Source: Anaerolineales bacterium UBA832
Lineage (GTDB): Bacteria > Chloroflexota > Anaerolineae > Anaerolineales > UBA11657
Assembly: GCA_002296125.1 (NCBI GenBank)
Contig: DBHI01000116.1
Location: forward strand, 1 to 7,732
Length of the DNA: 7,732 nt
Direction of reading: 5' to 3'
Below, in pieces: positions 1-5,246 of the stretch. The position numbers and the translations under genes were made by a program. The notes below the pieces were generated by a model. That model searched no databases. It was not told where the DNA came from and saw only the letters and a list, made by a program, of their open reading frames with translations. Position 1 is the first letter of the stretch; each line of letters starts with the position of its first letter.

Positions 1-213
1 ATAAATCTTGTTACCGGTGGGAATTATCTCTTATTAATGCAGAAGCCTATAGTACCTACTCTTGCTGATTATCTTGATGTATGGCCAGGATACCTGTTTT
101 GGTTGGAAATAGTTGGTATCTTAGTAGTAACGATTTGTTATTTGCCTTATGCAATTTCTGATAGTAAGTTGTTTAAATTGATCACCTCTAATTTGGTGCA
201 ACAAGATACTTAG
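1..213 (+). CDS. YwaF/TIGR02206-like integral membrane protein, C-terminal part
   Basis: The reading frame is open from the first base and ends at TAG 211-213, giving the last 70 residues of a protein whose start lies outside the window. The motif G-G-N-Y (6-9), followed by K-P (15-16) and then W-P-G-Y (28-31), matches the C-terminal signature I recall for the TIGR02206/YwaF family (related to TMEM164), where a 'G-x-N-Y-x-x-L...P' stretch precedes 'PWPWY' and a last helix. Residues 31-50 form that last hydrophobic helix, and a short polar tail follows (from about S52). The family is multi-spanning and has no established biochemical role in bacteria. The gene converges on the next minus-strand gene with only 7 bases between stop codons. 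The family call rests on short motifs only, so a different multi-spanning protein is possible. Confidence 0.65.
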   Translation: MNLVTGGNYLLLMQKPIVPTLADYLDVWPGYLFWLEIVGILVVTICYLPYAISDSKLFKLITSNLVQQDT

Positions 214-220
214 TTTTTTG

Positions 221-1042
221 TTATAGTTTAGTTGATTTTTTATCAGGAATTATTTTATTATGTAGATCAATACGTGTTCTAAATTGATCTACATAAAACT
301 GTTGTCTTTGGGGATCATTACAATAAATTAATAAGAGTTTATTATTTTTTACGTAATAAATAGCATCCTGCATAAATATTTTACCAATATAACATGCATC
401 AGCTATTGAGAAATTAGTAGCCCAGCTTGGTTCATTGTGTCCCGTAGTAGGTGAGTAACCAATAAGTCTTTGAGCCCATTTTTTTCTTGAAGATATTAAT
501 TTGTGCAGTTTGTGGTCTGAGTTACAATTTGTTGTATCGGTCCATTTCTGACCTGTCGTTGCATATCCAGAAATTATCGCAAAAGTTTCAGGCCATGAAT
601 TATCATATTGTTTGATTATAAAACGTGTTTCGTAATATGGTTCAACCTTTGGTCCACATTCAATACAGTTACTCATATAAGGTGGTGTGTTTTTGCTATA
701 AAAAGCACTTATATTGATCAAATTTTTGCAATATTTGCACCAACCTTCACAGTAATATGGATAACCTTTTGTATAATTCCTATTATGTTTGTGTTGTTGT
801 TGATACAACAATTGTAATCCCCAGTATTTTAGGGTTAGTTTAGTATTAATATTTGTAGTACGTTTCCACACTATGTCTGTATTATAAATTGTATCTTTGG
901 CATTACATTTTTCACATCTTCCGCTTATTATTTTGGGTAGAATTGGCAATAAGGTATGATATGTAATATCGTGTGGACTACCGTTCCATTTGTATATTAA
1001 GTTTTCTGTACATTGTGAGCAATATTTGTTTTTGATATGCAT
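221..1042 (-). CDS. Protein with four CxxC pairs and a DUF3293-like C-terminal domain
   Basis: This 273-residue soluble protein has no signal peptide and no membrane helix. Its N-terminal half carries four CxxC pairs at C8/C11, C43/C46, C102/C105 and C126/C129, spaced as two successive zinc ribbons. The stretch around L32-A48, with 'ISGRCEKCNA' after the first pair, recalls the zinc-binding N-terminal domain of prepilin peptidases, but the membrane protease part is absent. Residues about 150-250 resemble DUF3293 (PF11697): 'FAIISGYA' as the opening strand, 'NEPSW' (203-207), then 'ADACYIGKIFMQDAI' (214-228) corresponding to the family's 'A..lG..f.Q.Ai' segment, and a final strand 'LLLIYC'. 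DUF3293 has no known function. The start at 1040-1042 lacks a clear Shine-Dalgarno. Its frame is clean and AT-rich like its neighbours. The domain match is by eye; a metal-binding function is inferred from the cysteines only. Confidence 0.8.
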   Translation of the reverse strand: MHIKNKYCSQCTENLIYKWNGSPHDITYHTLLPILPKIISGRCEKCNAKDTIYNTDIVWKRTTNINTKLTLKYWGLQLLYQQQHKHNRNYTKGYPYYCEGWCKYCKNLINISAFYSKNTPPYMSNCIECGPKVEPYYETRFIIKQYDNSWPETFAIISGYATTGQKWTDTTNCNSDHKLHKLISSRKKWAQRLIGYSPTTGHNEPSWATNFSIADACYIGKIFMQDAIYYVKNNKLLLIYCNDPQRQQFYVDQFRTRIDLHNKIIPDKKSTKL

Positions 1043-1071
1043 AATTGGTGTGTAGTTACGATATTACATTC

Positions 1072-1101
1072 ACTATATAAACTTCATTAGCTTTTATTGA
1101 A
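1072..1101 (-). promoter_or_regulatory. Candidate promoter for the CxxC/DUF3293 gene
   Basis: On the minus strand, a -35-like TTCAAT (plus-strand 1096-1101) is followed after 18 bases by a -10-like TATAGT (plus-strand 1072-1077). Transcription would start near 1065, about 23 bases before the ATG at 1042. Such matches are common by chance in AT-rich DNA. Confidence 0.35.
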
Positions 1102-1148
1102 TACTTAATCTTATTGATATTTTACAATACTAAATAGTTGTTTTCATT

Positions 1149-1154
1149 TATAAT
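1149..1154 (+). promoter_or_regulatory. Candidate -10 element for hpt
   Basis: A consensus TATAAT sits 23 bases before the preferred hpt start at 1177. I find no convincing -35 hexamer 16-18 bases upstream; TTTACA at 1121-1126 is 22 bases away. If used, transcription would begin near 1161, just before the ribosome-binding site at 1164-1167. It also lies inside the 13-codon N-terminal extension of the same frame, which argues against that longer start. Confidence 0.3.
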
Positions 1155-1176
1155 CTTTTCTTTGGAGATATTTGGA

Positions 1177-1707
1177 ATGCTTAAAGATATAAAAAGGATA
1201 TTGATTTCTGAAGAACAAATACAGTCCCGAATAGATGAATTAGCTAATCAGATTAGTAATGACTACTCTGATGATGAATCATTGTTGTTGGTCTCCATTC
1301 TTAGGGGAGCATTTATATTTACTGCTGATTTAGCACGAAAGCTTAAGGTTAAACATGCTGTAGATTTTATAGCCGTAGCTAGTTATAACAAAAGTACCTC
1401 GAGTGGTGAGGTGCGTTTGATTTCAGATTTGCGTCAATCGATTGAGGGTAGGCATGTTCTGATTGTTGAAGATATAGTTGATAGTGGTACAACTCTTAGA
1501 TATTTGGCAAATCTTTTCCGTGAGCGTAATCCAGCTTCTGTGAAAAGTTGTGTTATGGTATCTAAAGATATAGTAAATAACAAAAATTCCAATCATCATG
1601 TTGACTACTTGGGTTTTGTAATACCTGATGTATGGGTGGTAGGATATGGGTTAGATTATAATGATGATTATCGTACGTTACCATATATTGCTGAATTAAA
1701 ATTCTAA
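1177..1707 (+). CDS. hpt: Hypoxanthine phosphoribosyltransferase
   Basis: The enzyme salvages hypoxanthine (and usually guanine) by transferring the phosphoribosyl group of PRPP to give IMP or GMP in the cytoplasm. Numbering from ATG 1177 (176 residues): LRG (42-44) is the pyrophosphate loop; 'DFIAVASY' (63-70), then N-K-S-T-S-S-G, is the flexible catalytic loop; 'EDIVDSGTTL' (98-107) is the PRPP-binding signature; K130 is in the position of the purine-binding lysine; and 'PDVWVVGYGLDY' (150-161) with Y165-R166 and L168-P169 is the family's C-terminal signature. The base-binding segment 'SKDIVNN' departs from the usual D-K-P-x-x-R. The frame opens at 1138, but ATG 1177 is chosen because GGAG (1164-1167) precedes it by 9 bases and the length then fits the family's usual 175-185 residues. 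No companion purine gene is adjacent, so the gene is probably transcribed alone. Confidence 0.95.
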   Translation: MLKDIKRILISEEQIQSRIDELANQISNDYSDDESLLLVSILRGAFIFTADLARKLKVKHAVDFIAVASYNKSTSSGEVRLISDLRQSIEGRHVLIVEDIVDSGTTLRYLANLFRERNPASVKSCVMVSKDIVNNKNSNHHVDYLGFVIPDVWVVGYGLDYNDDYRTLPYIAELKF

Positions 1708-1713
1708 ATCTCT

Positions 1714-1739
1714 AACAAACTGAATAGTTAACTTGTTTT
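1714..1739 (+). terminator. Weak hairpin after hpt
   Basis: Just after the hpt stop, AACAA (1714-1718) pairs with TTGTT (1733-1737) and ACT (1719-1721) with AGT (1726-1728) around a GAAT loop. A 4-base bulge (1729-1732) interrupts the right arm, and only a short T-run follows. The AU-rich, bulged stem makes this a weak candidate terminator for the plus-strand transcript. Confidence 0.25.
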
Positions 1740-1761
1740 ACGATTCTATGTGTTAATTTTA

Positions 1762-1863
1762 TTAGAAGAGAATTGATAAATTTAAAATTACAAATAGGAT
1801 GATGGATGAAATGACAAATATAGTAAATGCATAGAACCATTTAGGTGGTTTATTGTATGACAT
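1762..1863 (-). CDS. 33-residue single-pass membrane mini-protein
   Basis: A minus-strand frame runs from ATG at 1861-1863 to TAA at 1762-1764. It begins with a polar, basic N-terminus 'MSYNKPPKWFY', which contains two lysines and aromatic residues typical of a membrane interface. About 20 uninterrupted hydrophobic residues follow (A12-F33, e.g. 'FVISSIILFVI'), and the protein ends inside the membrane-like stretch. That is the architecture of a small N-in single-pass membrane protein. It starts only 7 bases after the stop of the pentapeptide-repeat gene on the same strand, so the two could be co-transcribed and translationally coupled. There is no obvious Shine-Dalgarno of its own, which lowers confidence. 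I do not recognise a family. Confidence 0.45.
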   Translation of the reverse strand: MSYNKPPKWFYAFTIFVISSIILFVILNLSILF

Positions 1864-1870
1864 ATTTTTG

Positions 1871-2428
1871 CTAATGTTTTATATGAATTGCGCCACACTG
1901 ATTCAGATCAAAGTGTTTTGGCCATTCAGTGTGATCATCATATTTTGCTTCATTTAGATTAGTGTTTGTTAGATTTGTATTGGTTAAATTAGCTCCGCAC
2001 AGGTTTGCCAATGATAGGTTTGCTGATTCTAAAACAGCACCACTAAGATCTGCTTGATTAAGTATTGCTCCACTCATTTGTGCTTTTATGAGACAGCAAT
2101 GATTTAATTTGGCTTTAGTCATATCTGCACTATTGAGATTAGCTGTATGTAAGTTTGCTCTGTTTAAGACTGTGTAGCGCATGGTAGCTCTCACCAGGTA
2201 TACAGGATCCATCTTTGCTTCTGTTAGATTAGCTTTACTTAAATTGCTTCTACTAAGGTTTGCACCTCTCAAATTTGCTCCTTGTAGATTTGAGTCAATA
2301 AGTATTACGCCAAATAGGTTTGCTCTGATCAAATTGCTCTTTGACAAGTTTATATTTGATAGATCAATTCCTTCAAGTTTGTGAGTTATATTTTCTATGT
2401 CATCTTTTGTGAATTGTTTTATGTTCAT
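1871..2428 (-). CDS. Pentapeptide-repeat protein
   Basis: This 185-residue protein is almost entirely A(N/D)LxX repeats. The central hydrophobic residue recurs every fifth position without a break from L23 to Y163 (L28, L33, L38 ... M73, L78, M83 ... L158), which is 29 consecutive pentapeptides or about seven coils of a right-handed quadrilateral beta-helix. A short N-terminal helix-like segment (1-20) precedes the repeats. The C-terminal tail 'YDDHTEWP...G' resembles the end cap ('T.WP.gF....G') common in bacterial pentapeptide proteins. The fold is known, but most members have no assigned function. Unlike Qnr/MfpA-type gyrase-protecting members, there is no loop or glycine hinge breaking the register, so that role is not supported. 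Inserted cysteines (C111, C112, C144) point into or near the core. No Shine-Dalgarno is visible before ATG 2426-2428. Confidence 0.9.
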   Translation of the reverse strand: MNIKQFTKDDIENITHKLEGIDLSNINLSKSNLIRANLFGVILIDSNLQGANLRGANLSRSNLSKANLTEAKMDPVYLVRATMRYTVLNRANLHTANLNSADMTKAKLNHCCLIKAQMSGAILNQADLSGAVLESANLSLANLCGANLTNTNLTNTNLNEAKYDDHTEWPKHFDLNQCGAIHIKH

Positions 2429-2544
2429 TGTAATACTATATCATGCTAGTAAAAATATGTTGTGATTTGTGCTGTGTATTTTGTTCGTTTCTGTGTTGGT
2501 GTATACTTTCCAGGTGTTTTTTAGAAGATATATGTGGCTTATTA

Positions 2545-2576
2545 CAAAAAATCCTAAACTTTTGAGTTTTGGATTT
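2545..2576 (-). terminator. Intrinsic terminator after the 94-residue membrane protein gene
   Basis: AAATCCTAAAC (2549-2559) and GTTTTGGATTT (2566-2576) form an 11-pair stem with one mismatch and a six-base loop. On the minus strand the stem is followed by a run of Ts (the plus-strand A-run at 2546-2551, continuing the stem base). It lies 7 bases after the stop of the 2583-2867 gene and separates that gene from the pentapeptide-repeat gene on the same strand. Confidence 0.75.
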
Positions 2577-2582
2577 GTGATG

Positions 2583-2867
2583 TTATTTTTTTGTTTTTAA
2601 AATAGTTGTGGATACCCAAGAAGATATTAGTATGATTGCTAAAGATATGATTATGCGGGGATGTCCATCCCATGGTCCACATGTTTGAATGGTTCCTGTG
2701 ATAGGTTCAACACATGTGTTAGACCATTGATTCCATTGAGTAGCACAGTATACTGTAGCGAGAAAAATTACAGCACCAGTTATTCTCTTTTCTTTTTTTG
2801 AAGATTCTTTGTATGTTCTATATAATACAAAGAAAAATGCTATAAATGCTATTGTATCTACTATCAT
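2583..2867 (-). CDS. Small three-helix membrane protein of unknown function
   Basis: The protein has 94 residues with three hydrophobic segments at about 2-16, 29-44 and 70-89. The loop between the first two is strongly basic (R17, K20, K24, K25, K27, R28), and the C-terminus is K-T-K-K, so the positive-inside rule puts both on the cytoplasmic side. The second loop (45-69) would then face outward; it holds two cysteines, C52 and C63, that could form a disulfide, and tryptophans at W45, W48 and W66. I do not recognise the family. An AGAGA lies 5-6 bases before ATG 2865-2867 as a weak ribosome-binding site. The gene has its own terminator at 2545-2576 and faces away from the transporter pair. 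Confidence 0.65.
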   Translation of the reverse strand: MIVDTIAFIAFFFVLYRTYKESSKKEKRITGAVIFLATVYCATQWNQWSNTCVEPITGTIQTCGPWDGHPRIIISLAIILISSWVSTTILKTKK

Positions 2868-2899
2868 TTTTTCTCTAATTACTAATAATATAAAACTAA

Positions 2900-2970
2900 C
2901 AACTTTGTTTGCATTATCATTCTTGGTGTCTGTGTTTGAATAACCTGCAAAGTATTATTCCAACTTTGTT
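2900..2970. repeat. Repeated CAACTTTGTT and CAAAGT/ACTTTG inverted repeat in the divergent intergenic region
   Basis: CAACTTTGTT occurs at 2900-2909 and again at 2961-2970, with starts 61 bases apart. The second copy also forms an inverted repeat with CAAAGT at 2948-2953 (partner ACTTTG 2963-2968, 9-base spacer). The region lies between the divergent 94-residue membrane protein gene and the transporter pair, so these could be regulator sites. Ten-base matches are only modest evidence in AT-rich DNA. Confidence 0.25.
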
Positions 2971-2977
2971 AAGCGTT

Positions 2978-3005
2978 TTTACAAGCATTCACTTAATTAT
3001 ATATT
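2978..3005 (+). promoter_or_regulatory. Candidate promoter of the transporter pair
   Basis: TTTACA (2978-2983) and TATATT (3000-3005) are separated by 16 bases, giving a sigma-70-like match. Transcription would start near 3012, leaving a leader of about 84 bases before the start at 3096. That leader contains the duplicated ribosome-binding site and mini-ORF. Confidence 0.45.
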
Positions 3006-3063
3006 CAATATTAAATAGTATGGACAAGAAAGAGGATGATATACTTTATGGCTTAATAATCTT

Positions 3064-3101
3064 ATGAGGAGATAGTATGAATATGAGGAGATAGTATGAA
3101 T
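3064..3101 (+). repeat. Perfect 19-bp tandem duplication of ribosome-binding site and start codon
   Basis: The unit ATGAGGAGATAGTATGAAT occurs twice back to back, at 3064-3082 and 3083-3101, without a mismatch. Each copy carries GAGGAG followed 5 bases later by ATG. The second ATG (3096) starts the first transporter gene; the first ATG (3077) opens a 5-codon frame. Confidence 0.9.
3077..3094 (+). CDS. Five-codon leader ORF MNMRR
   Basis: ATG 3077 has a full Shine-Dalgarno (GAGGAG 3066-3071) and reads M-N-M-R-R before TAG at 3092-3094. The transporter start follows one base later (TAG-T-ATG). The AGG-AGA arginine codon pair is at the same time the core of the transporter's own ribosome-binding site (3085-3090), so a ribosome on the leader would cover that site. 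It may have arisen simply from the 19-bp duplication; whether it is translated or regulatory is inference. Confidence 0.35.
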   Translation: MNMRR

Positions 3102-3512
3102 ACGCCTATTTTGCTTGCGGTGATTGGACTTTTTGGTTTTGGTATGGCTAACTTTTTTTGGAAAGTTGCTGGCGTTAATGATGTTTATTCACCCAGTTTT
3201 ATGTTGACAGAAGGGGTTTTTGTTGTCATTACGGCTATTATAATCCATATATTTCAGAAACAGACCTATGTTTTGAGACCTAGTATGTTAGGGATTGCCT
3301 CTTTGTCTGGTGTTGCTACAGCAGCTGGAATTTATCTGACAATGTTGGCATTGAAATTGGGAGGTGAAGGTAGTGTAATTTTTCCAATTAAGTCAATGTC
3401 AGTTGTTGTGGCTGTTTTATTGTCATATTTTGTGTTTCGTGAATCAGTAACCTTGACAAAAGTTTTAGGTTTAATCTTAGGTATGAGTTCAATTTTTTTA
3501 CTTTCAAGATGA
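3096..3512 (+). CDS. EamA-type half-size drug/metabolite transporter, first of a pair
   Basis: This 138-residue protein has five predicted helices (about 3-22, 34-52, 63-84, 92-113, 119-136). That is the size of a single EamA domain rather than the ten-helix fused form of the drug/metabolite transporter superfamily. Family-like features are the 'GGEGSVIFPI' segment (89-98) opening helix 4 and the 'FRESVT...LGLILGMSSIFLL' end, corresponding to the EamA 'E.lt..q..G..lil.G' pattern. Such half proteins work as dimers in the inner membrane; the substrate cannot be told from sequence. It aligns without any gap to the next gene (60 of 138 identical by my count), so the two are tandem paralogues. Start ATG 3096 has GAGGAG 5 bases upstream, inside a duplicated leader. 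Confidence 0.85.
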   Translation: MNTPILLAVIGLFGFGMANFFWKVAGVNDVYSPSFMLTEGVFVVITAIIIHIFQKQTYVLRPSMLGIASLSGVATAAGIYLTMLALKLGGEGSVIFPIKSMSVVVAVLLSYFVFRESVTLTKVLGLILGMSSIFLLSR

Positions 3513-3523
3513 AATTAAGAAAA

Positions 3524-3551
3524 TTGAAATGATTAATACGAATAATATAAC
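3524..3551 (+). promoter_or_regulatory. Candidate internal promoter before the second transporter gene
   Basis: TTGAAA (3524-3529) and TATAAC (3546-3551) are 16 bases apart in the 62-base gap between the two transporter genes. It could allow separate expression of the second gene, though its 24-base distance to the ATG leaves only a short leader holding the ribosome-binding site. Confidence 0.3.
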
Positions 3552-3574
3552 ATTGGATTTGGGGAGTTAATTAT

Positions 3575-3991
3575 ATGAATATTTCTGTGACTTTGGCGGT
3601 AATATCTTTAATATTTATGGGTTTGAGTAGTTTTATGAACAAGGTTGCTGTATCAAATGGTCTGTATTTTCCACCCCTACTAATGATTATTAATGTTTGC
3701 TACATTGTTATGGCTTTGATTATCCATATGAATCAGAAGCAGCCATTTGTGATTACTCCTCGTATGTTGGGTATTGGTAGTTTAGTTGGATTGTTTGGTT
3801 CGATAGGTTATGTATGTATGTTTTATGCTTTGAATAATGGTGGTATGGGTAGCGTTGTGTTTCCTATAGTAGGTCTTAGTTTAATTGTGTCAGTGATTTT
3901 ATCCATAGCTATATATCAAGAACCACTTACTGTAGGTAGGATTGTTGGTTTGAGTTTAGGCTTAGGATCAATAATTTTGTTATCTAGATAG
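3575..3991 (+). CDS. EamA-type half-size drug/metabolite transporter, second of a pair
   Basis: The protein has 138 residues, exactly the length of the preceding gene product, and matches it in register: H51, Q54-K-Q, M64-L-G-I, G89-G, G92-S-V, F96-P-I, E116, and the terminal L-L-S-R are shared. Five helices are predicted at equivalent positions. Here the end of helix 4 reads 'YQEPLTVGRIVG', closer to the canonical EamA 'E.lt..qi.G' motif. Lysines and arginines are few and nearly evenly split between the two sides (for example K23 versus K55, R63 and R122), so orientation in the membrane is not fixed by charge; an antiparallel heterodimer with its neighbour is possible but unproven. GGGGAG lies 8 bases before ATG 3575. 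Probably an operon with the upstream paralogue. Confidence 0.85.
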   Translation: MNISVTLAVISLIFMGLSSFMNKVAVSNGLYFPPLLMIINVCYIVMALIIHMNQKQPFVITPRMLGIGSLVGLFGSIGYVCMFYALNNGGMGSVVFPIVGLSLIVSVILSIAIYQEPLTVGRIVGLSLGLGSIILLSR

Positions 3992-4022
3992 GAGATTCTT
4001 TTATTTAATCTGATGTAGCATA

Positions 4023-5078
4023 CTAATATAATCTTTTTGTATTAAAGACGTTTATTAGAGGTTGGTTCTTGAGATACAATTTCAAATTGTCACAGAAAAG
4101 CTCTGTTATCAGATAGTTTTCTCTTATACTTGTACTCGCAGAATGAGGACTAATTAATACGTTTGGCATTGACCATAATGGACTCTCTTTAGGAAGTGGT
4201 TCTTTTTCAAAAACGTCTAGATATGCTCCATCTAATTGTCCTTTATATAATGATTTTATTAGAGCTTGTTCATCAACTACATTTCCTCGAGCAATATTAA
4301 TTAGAATAGCACCTTTTGGCAGCATATTTAATTCTGTTTCCCCAATCAGTTTATCAGTTTGTGGTGTGTGTGGTACAGACAAGATTAGGTAATCAGTTTT
4401 GTTTAAGTACTTGTAAAGATGCTTGCTAGTGTCAATTACTATATCATCTATCTGAATGTTTCCTCTATGGGATTTAGTTCTTGTTATGCCAATTACCTTC
4501 ATGCCAAGTGTGTGAGCTATTTCAGCAATTCTCTTACCTATTTTTCCCATACCTAATATCAAAACTGTTTTTTCTAACAAATCATTTCCCGCATATCTTT
4601 CCCAATGCTTTTGTGATTGTCTTTTCATCATGCAAGTAAGTTTTCGTGAATGCATGAGCATAGATAGTAAACAAAATTCTGCTAGTGGTTGAGCATGTAT
4701 TCCACTGGCAGTAGTAAATATGGTATTTGGCAATCTCGTGTCATAGTTTAGGTCATCTATTAGTTGGCCAATACCTGAACTTGTAGCCTGGATCCATTTG
4801 ATGTCAGGATTTATCTCTGGGAGATCATGGAGATGGGTTTGGTCAAAGTCAAATAGTATATCAGCTTGCTTTAGTAATTGTATCCATTGTTCTTCTTGTT
4901 TTTTAGTTCTTGATATTGGATGTCCGTCATGGTCAGCTGGGTATCTGGGTTGACGTAATAGATATGGATGATAATTTACAATTATTCGTTTATCTAGTTC
5001 CTGAATCATATGTACATACTCTGGTTCTAAGTAGCTTGCAATTAGGATTGAAAGTTTATTGGAGTTTTTAGTGGACAT
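4023..5078 (-). CDS. D-isomer-specific 2-hydroxyacid dehydrogenase family protein
   Basis: These cytoplasmic enzymes interconvert a 2-oxo acid and its D-2-hydroxy acid with a nicotinamide cofactor. The 351-residue protein shows the full family layout: a substrate-binding part at about 9-125, an interdomain hinge with 'ASGIHAQPLAEF' (124-135), the Rossmann motif G-M-G-K-I-G (176-181), 'SVPHTPQT' (234-241), catalytic R264 in 'NIARGNVVDE', E293 in 'DVFEKEP', and H312 in 'SPHSAST'. The second Rossmann strand ends 'GITRTK' (R200-T201) with no acidic residue, as in NADP(H)-preferring glyoxylate/hydroxypyruvate reductases; cofactor preference is therefore inferred. The exact substrate is unknown. 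The N-terminal part includes an 'RYPADHDG' insertion-like stretch (45-52). It is divergent from the FAH-family gene and shares its upstream region. Confidence 0.9.
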   Translation of the reverse strand: MSTKNSNKLSILIASYLEPEYVHMIQELDKRIIVNYHPYLLRQPRYPADHDGHPISRTKKQEEQWIQLLKQADILFDFDQTHLHDLPEINPDIKWIQATSSGIGQLIDDLNYDTRLPNTIFTTASGIHAQPLAEFCLLSMLMHSRKLTCMMKRQSQKHWERYAGNDLLEKTVLILGMGKIGKRIAEIAHTLGMKVIGITRTKSHRGNIQIDDIVIDTSKHLYKYLNKTDYLILSVPHTPQTDKLIGETELNMLPKGAILINIARGNVVDEQALIKSLYKGQLDGAYLDVFEKEPLPKESPLWSMPNVLISPHSASTSIRENYLITELFCDNLKLYLKNQPLINVFNTKRLY

Positions 5079-5136
5079 AAGATATTTGTATGTATGTTAA
5101 TTTGTTCTTGGAGAGATTTTATGATTCCGCAACTAT

Positions 5137-5165
5137 ATTGTACAATTTTAACTAATTTAAACCAA
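5137..5165 (-). promoter_or_regulatory. Candidate promoter of the 2-hydroxyacid dehydrogenase gene
   Basis: On the minus strand, TTGGTT (plus-strand 5160-5165) is followed after exactly 17 bases by TACAAT (plus-strand 5137-5142). This is a good sigma-70-like pair, predicting a start near 5130 and a leader of about 50 bases to ATG 5078. The leader has no clear Shine-Dalgarno right before the ATG. Confidence 0.45.
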
Positions 5166-5213
5166 TGTGAACTTATAGGGCGTTTATTTAGTTTATGTAT
5201 ATTAATATTCAGA

Positions 5214-5237
5214 TACTAATGTAATCATACATTAGTA
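5214..5237. promoter_or_regulatory. 24-bp palindromic operator candidate before the FAH-family gene
   Basis: TACTAATGTA (5214-5223) and TACATTAGTA (5228-5237) are perfect 10-base inverted repeats around a 4-base centre. The site ends 25 bases before the FAH-family start and just upstream of its ribosome-binding region, in a position where a bound dimeric regulator would block expression. There is no T-run after it, so it does not look like a terminator. Which regulator binds is unknown; no regulator gene is in the window. Confidence 0.55.
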
Positions 5238-5246
5238 GAGGCATAC

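Noticed and set aside
221..1042. Prepilin peptidase identity for the CxxC protein
   Set aside because: Only the cysteine-pair spacing and 'SGRCEKC' recall that domain; there are no membrane helices or aspartate protease motifs.
1138..1176. 13-codon N-terminal extension of hpt
   Set aside because: The better Shine-Dalgarno belongs to ATG 1177, the extension has no family counterpart, and it contains the TATAAT candidate.
1871..2428. Qnr-like quinolone resistance protein
   Set aside because: The repeat register is unbroken and there are no characteristic loops or hinge; pentapeptide repeats alone do not indicate gyrase protection.
2443..2565. Plus-strand 40-codon frame with nine cysteines
   Set aside because: It lies in a T/G-rich stretch where TGT codons are expected by composition, has no ribosome-binding site, and its stop falls in the loop of the minus-strand terminator.
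3992..4022. Terminator between the second transporter gene and the dehydrogenase gene
   Set aside because: Only a 5-base AGATT/AATCT pair with a long loop is present; too weak to call.
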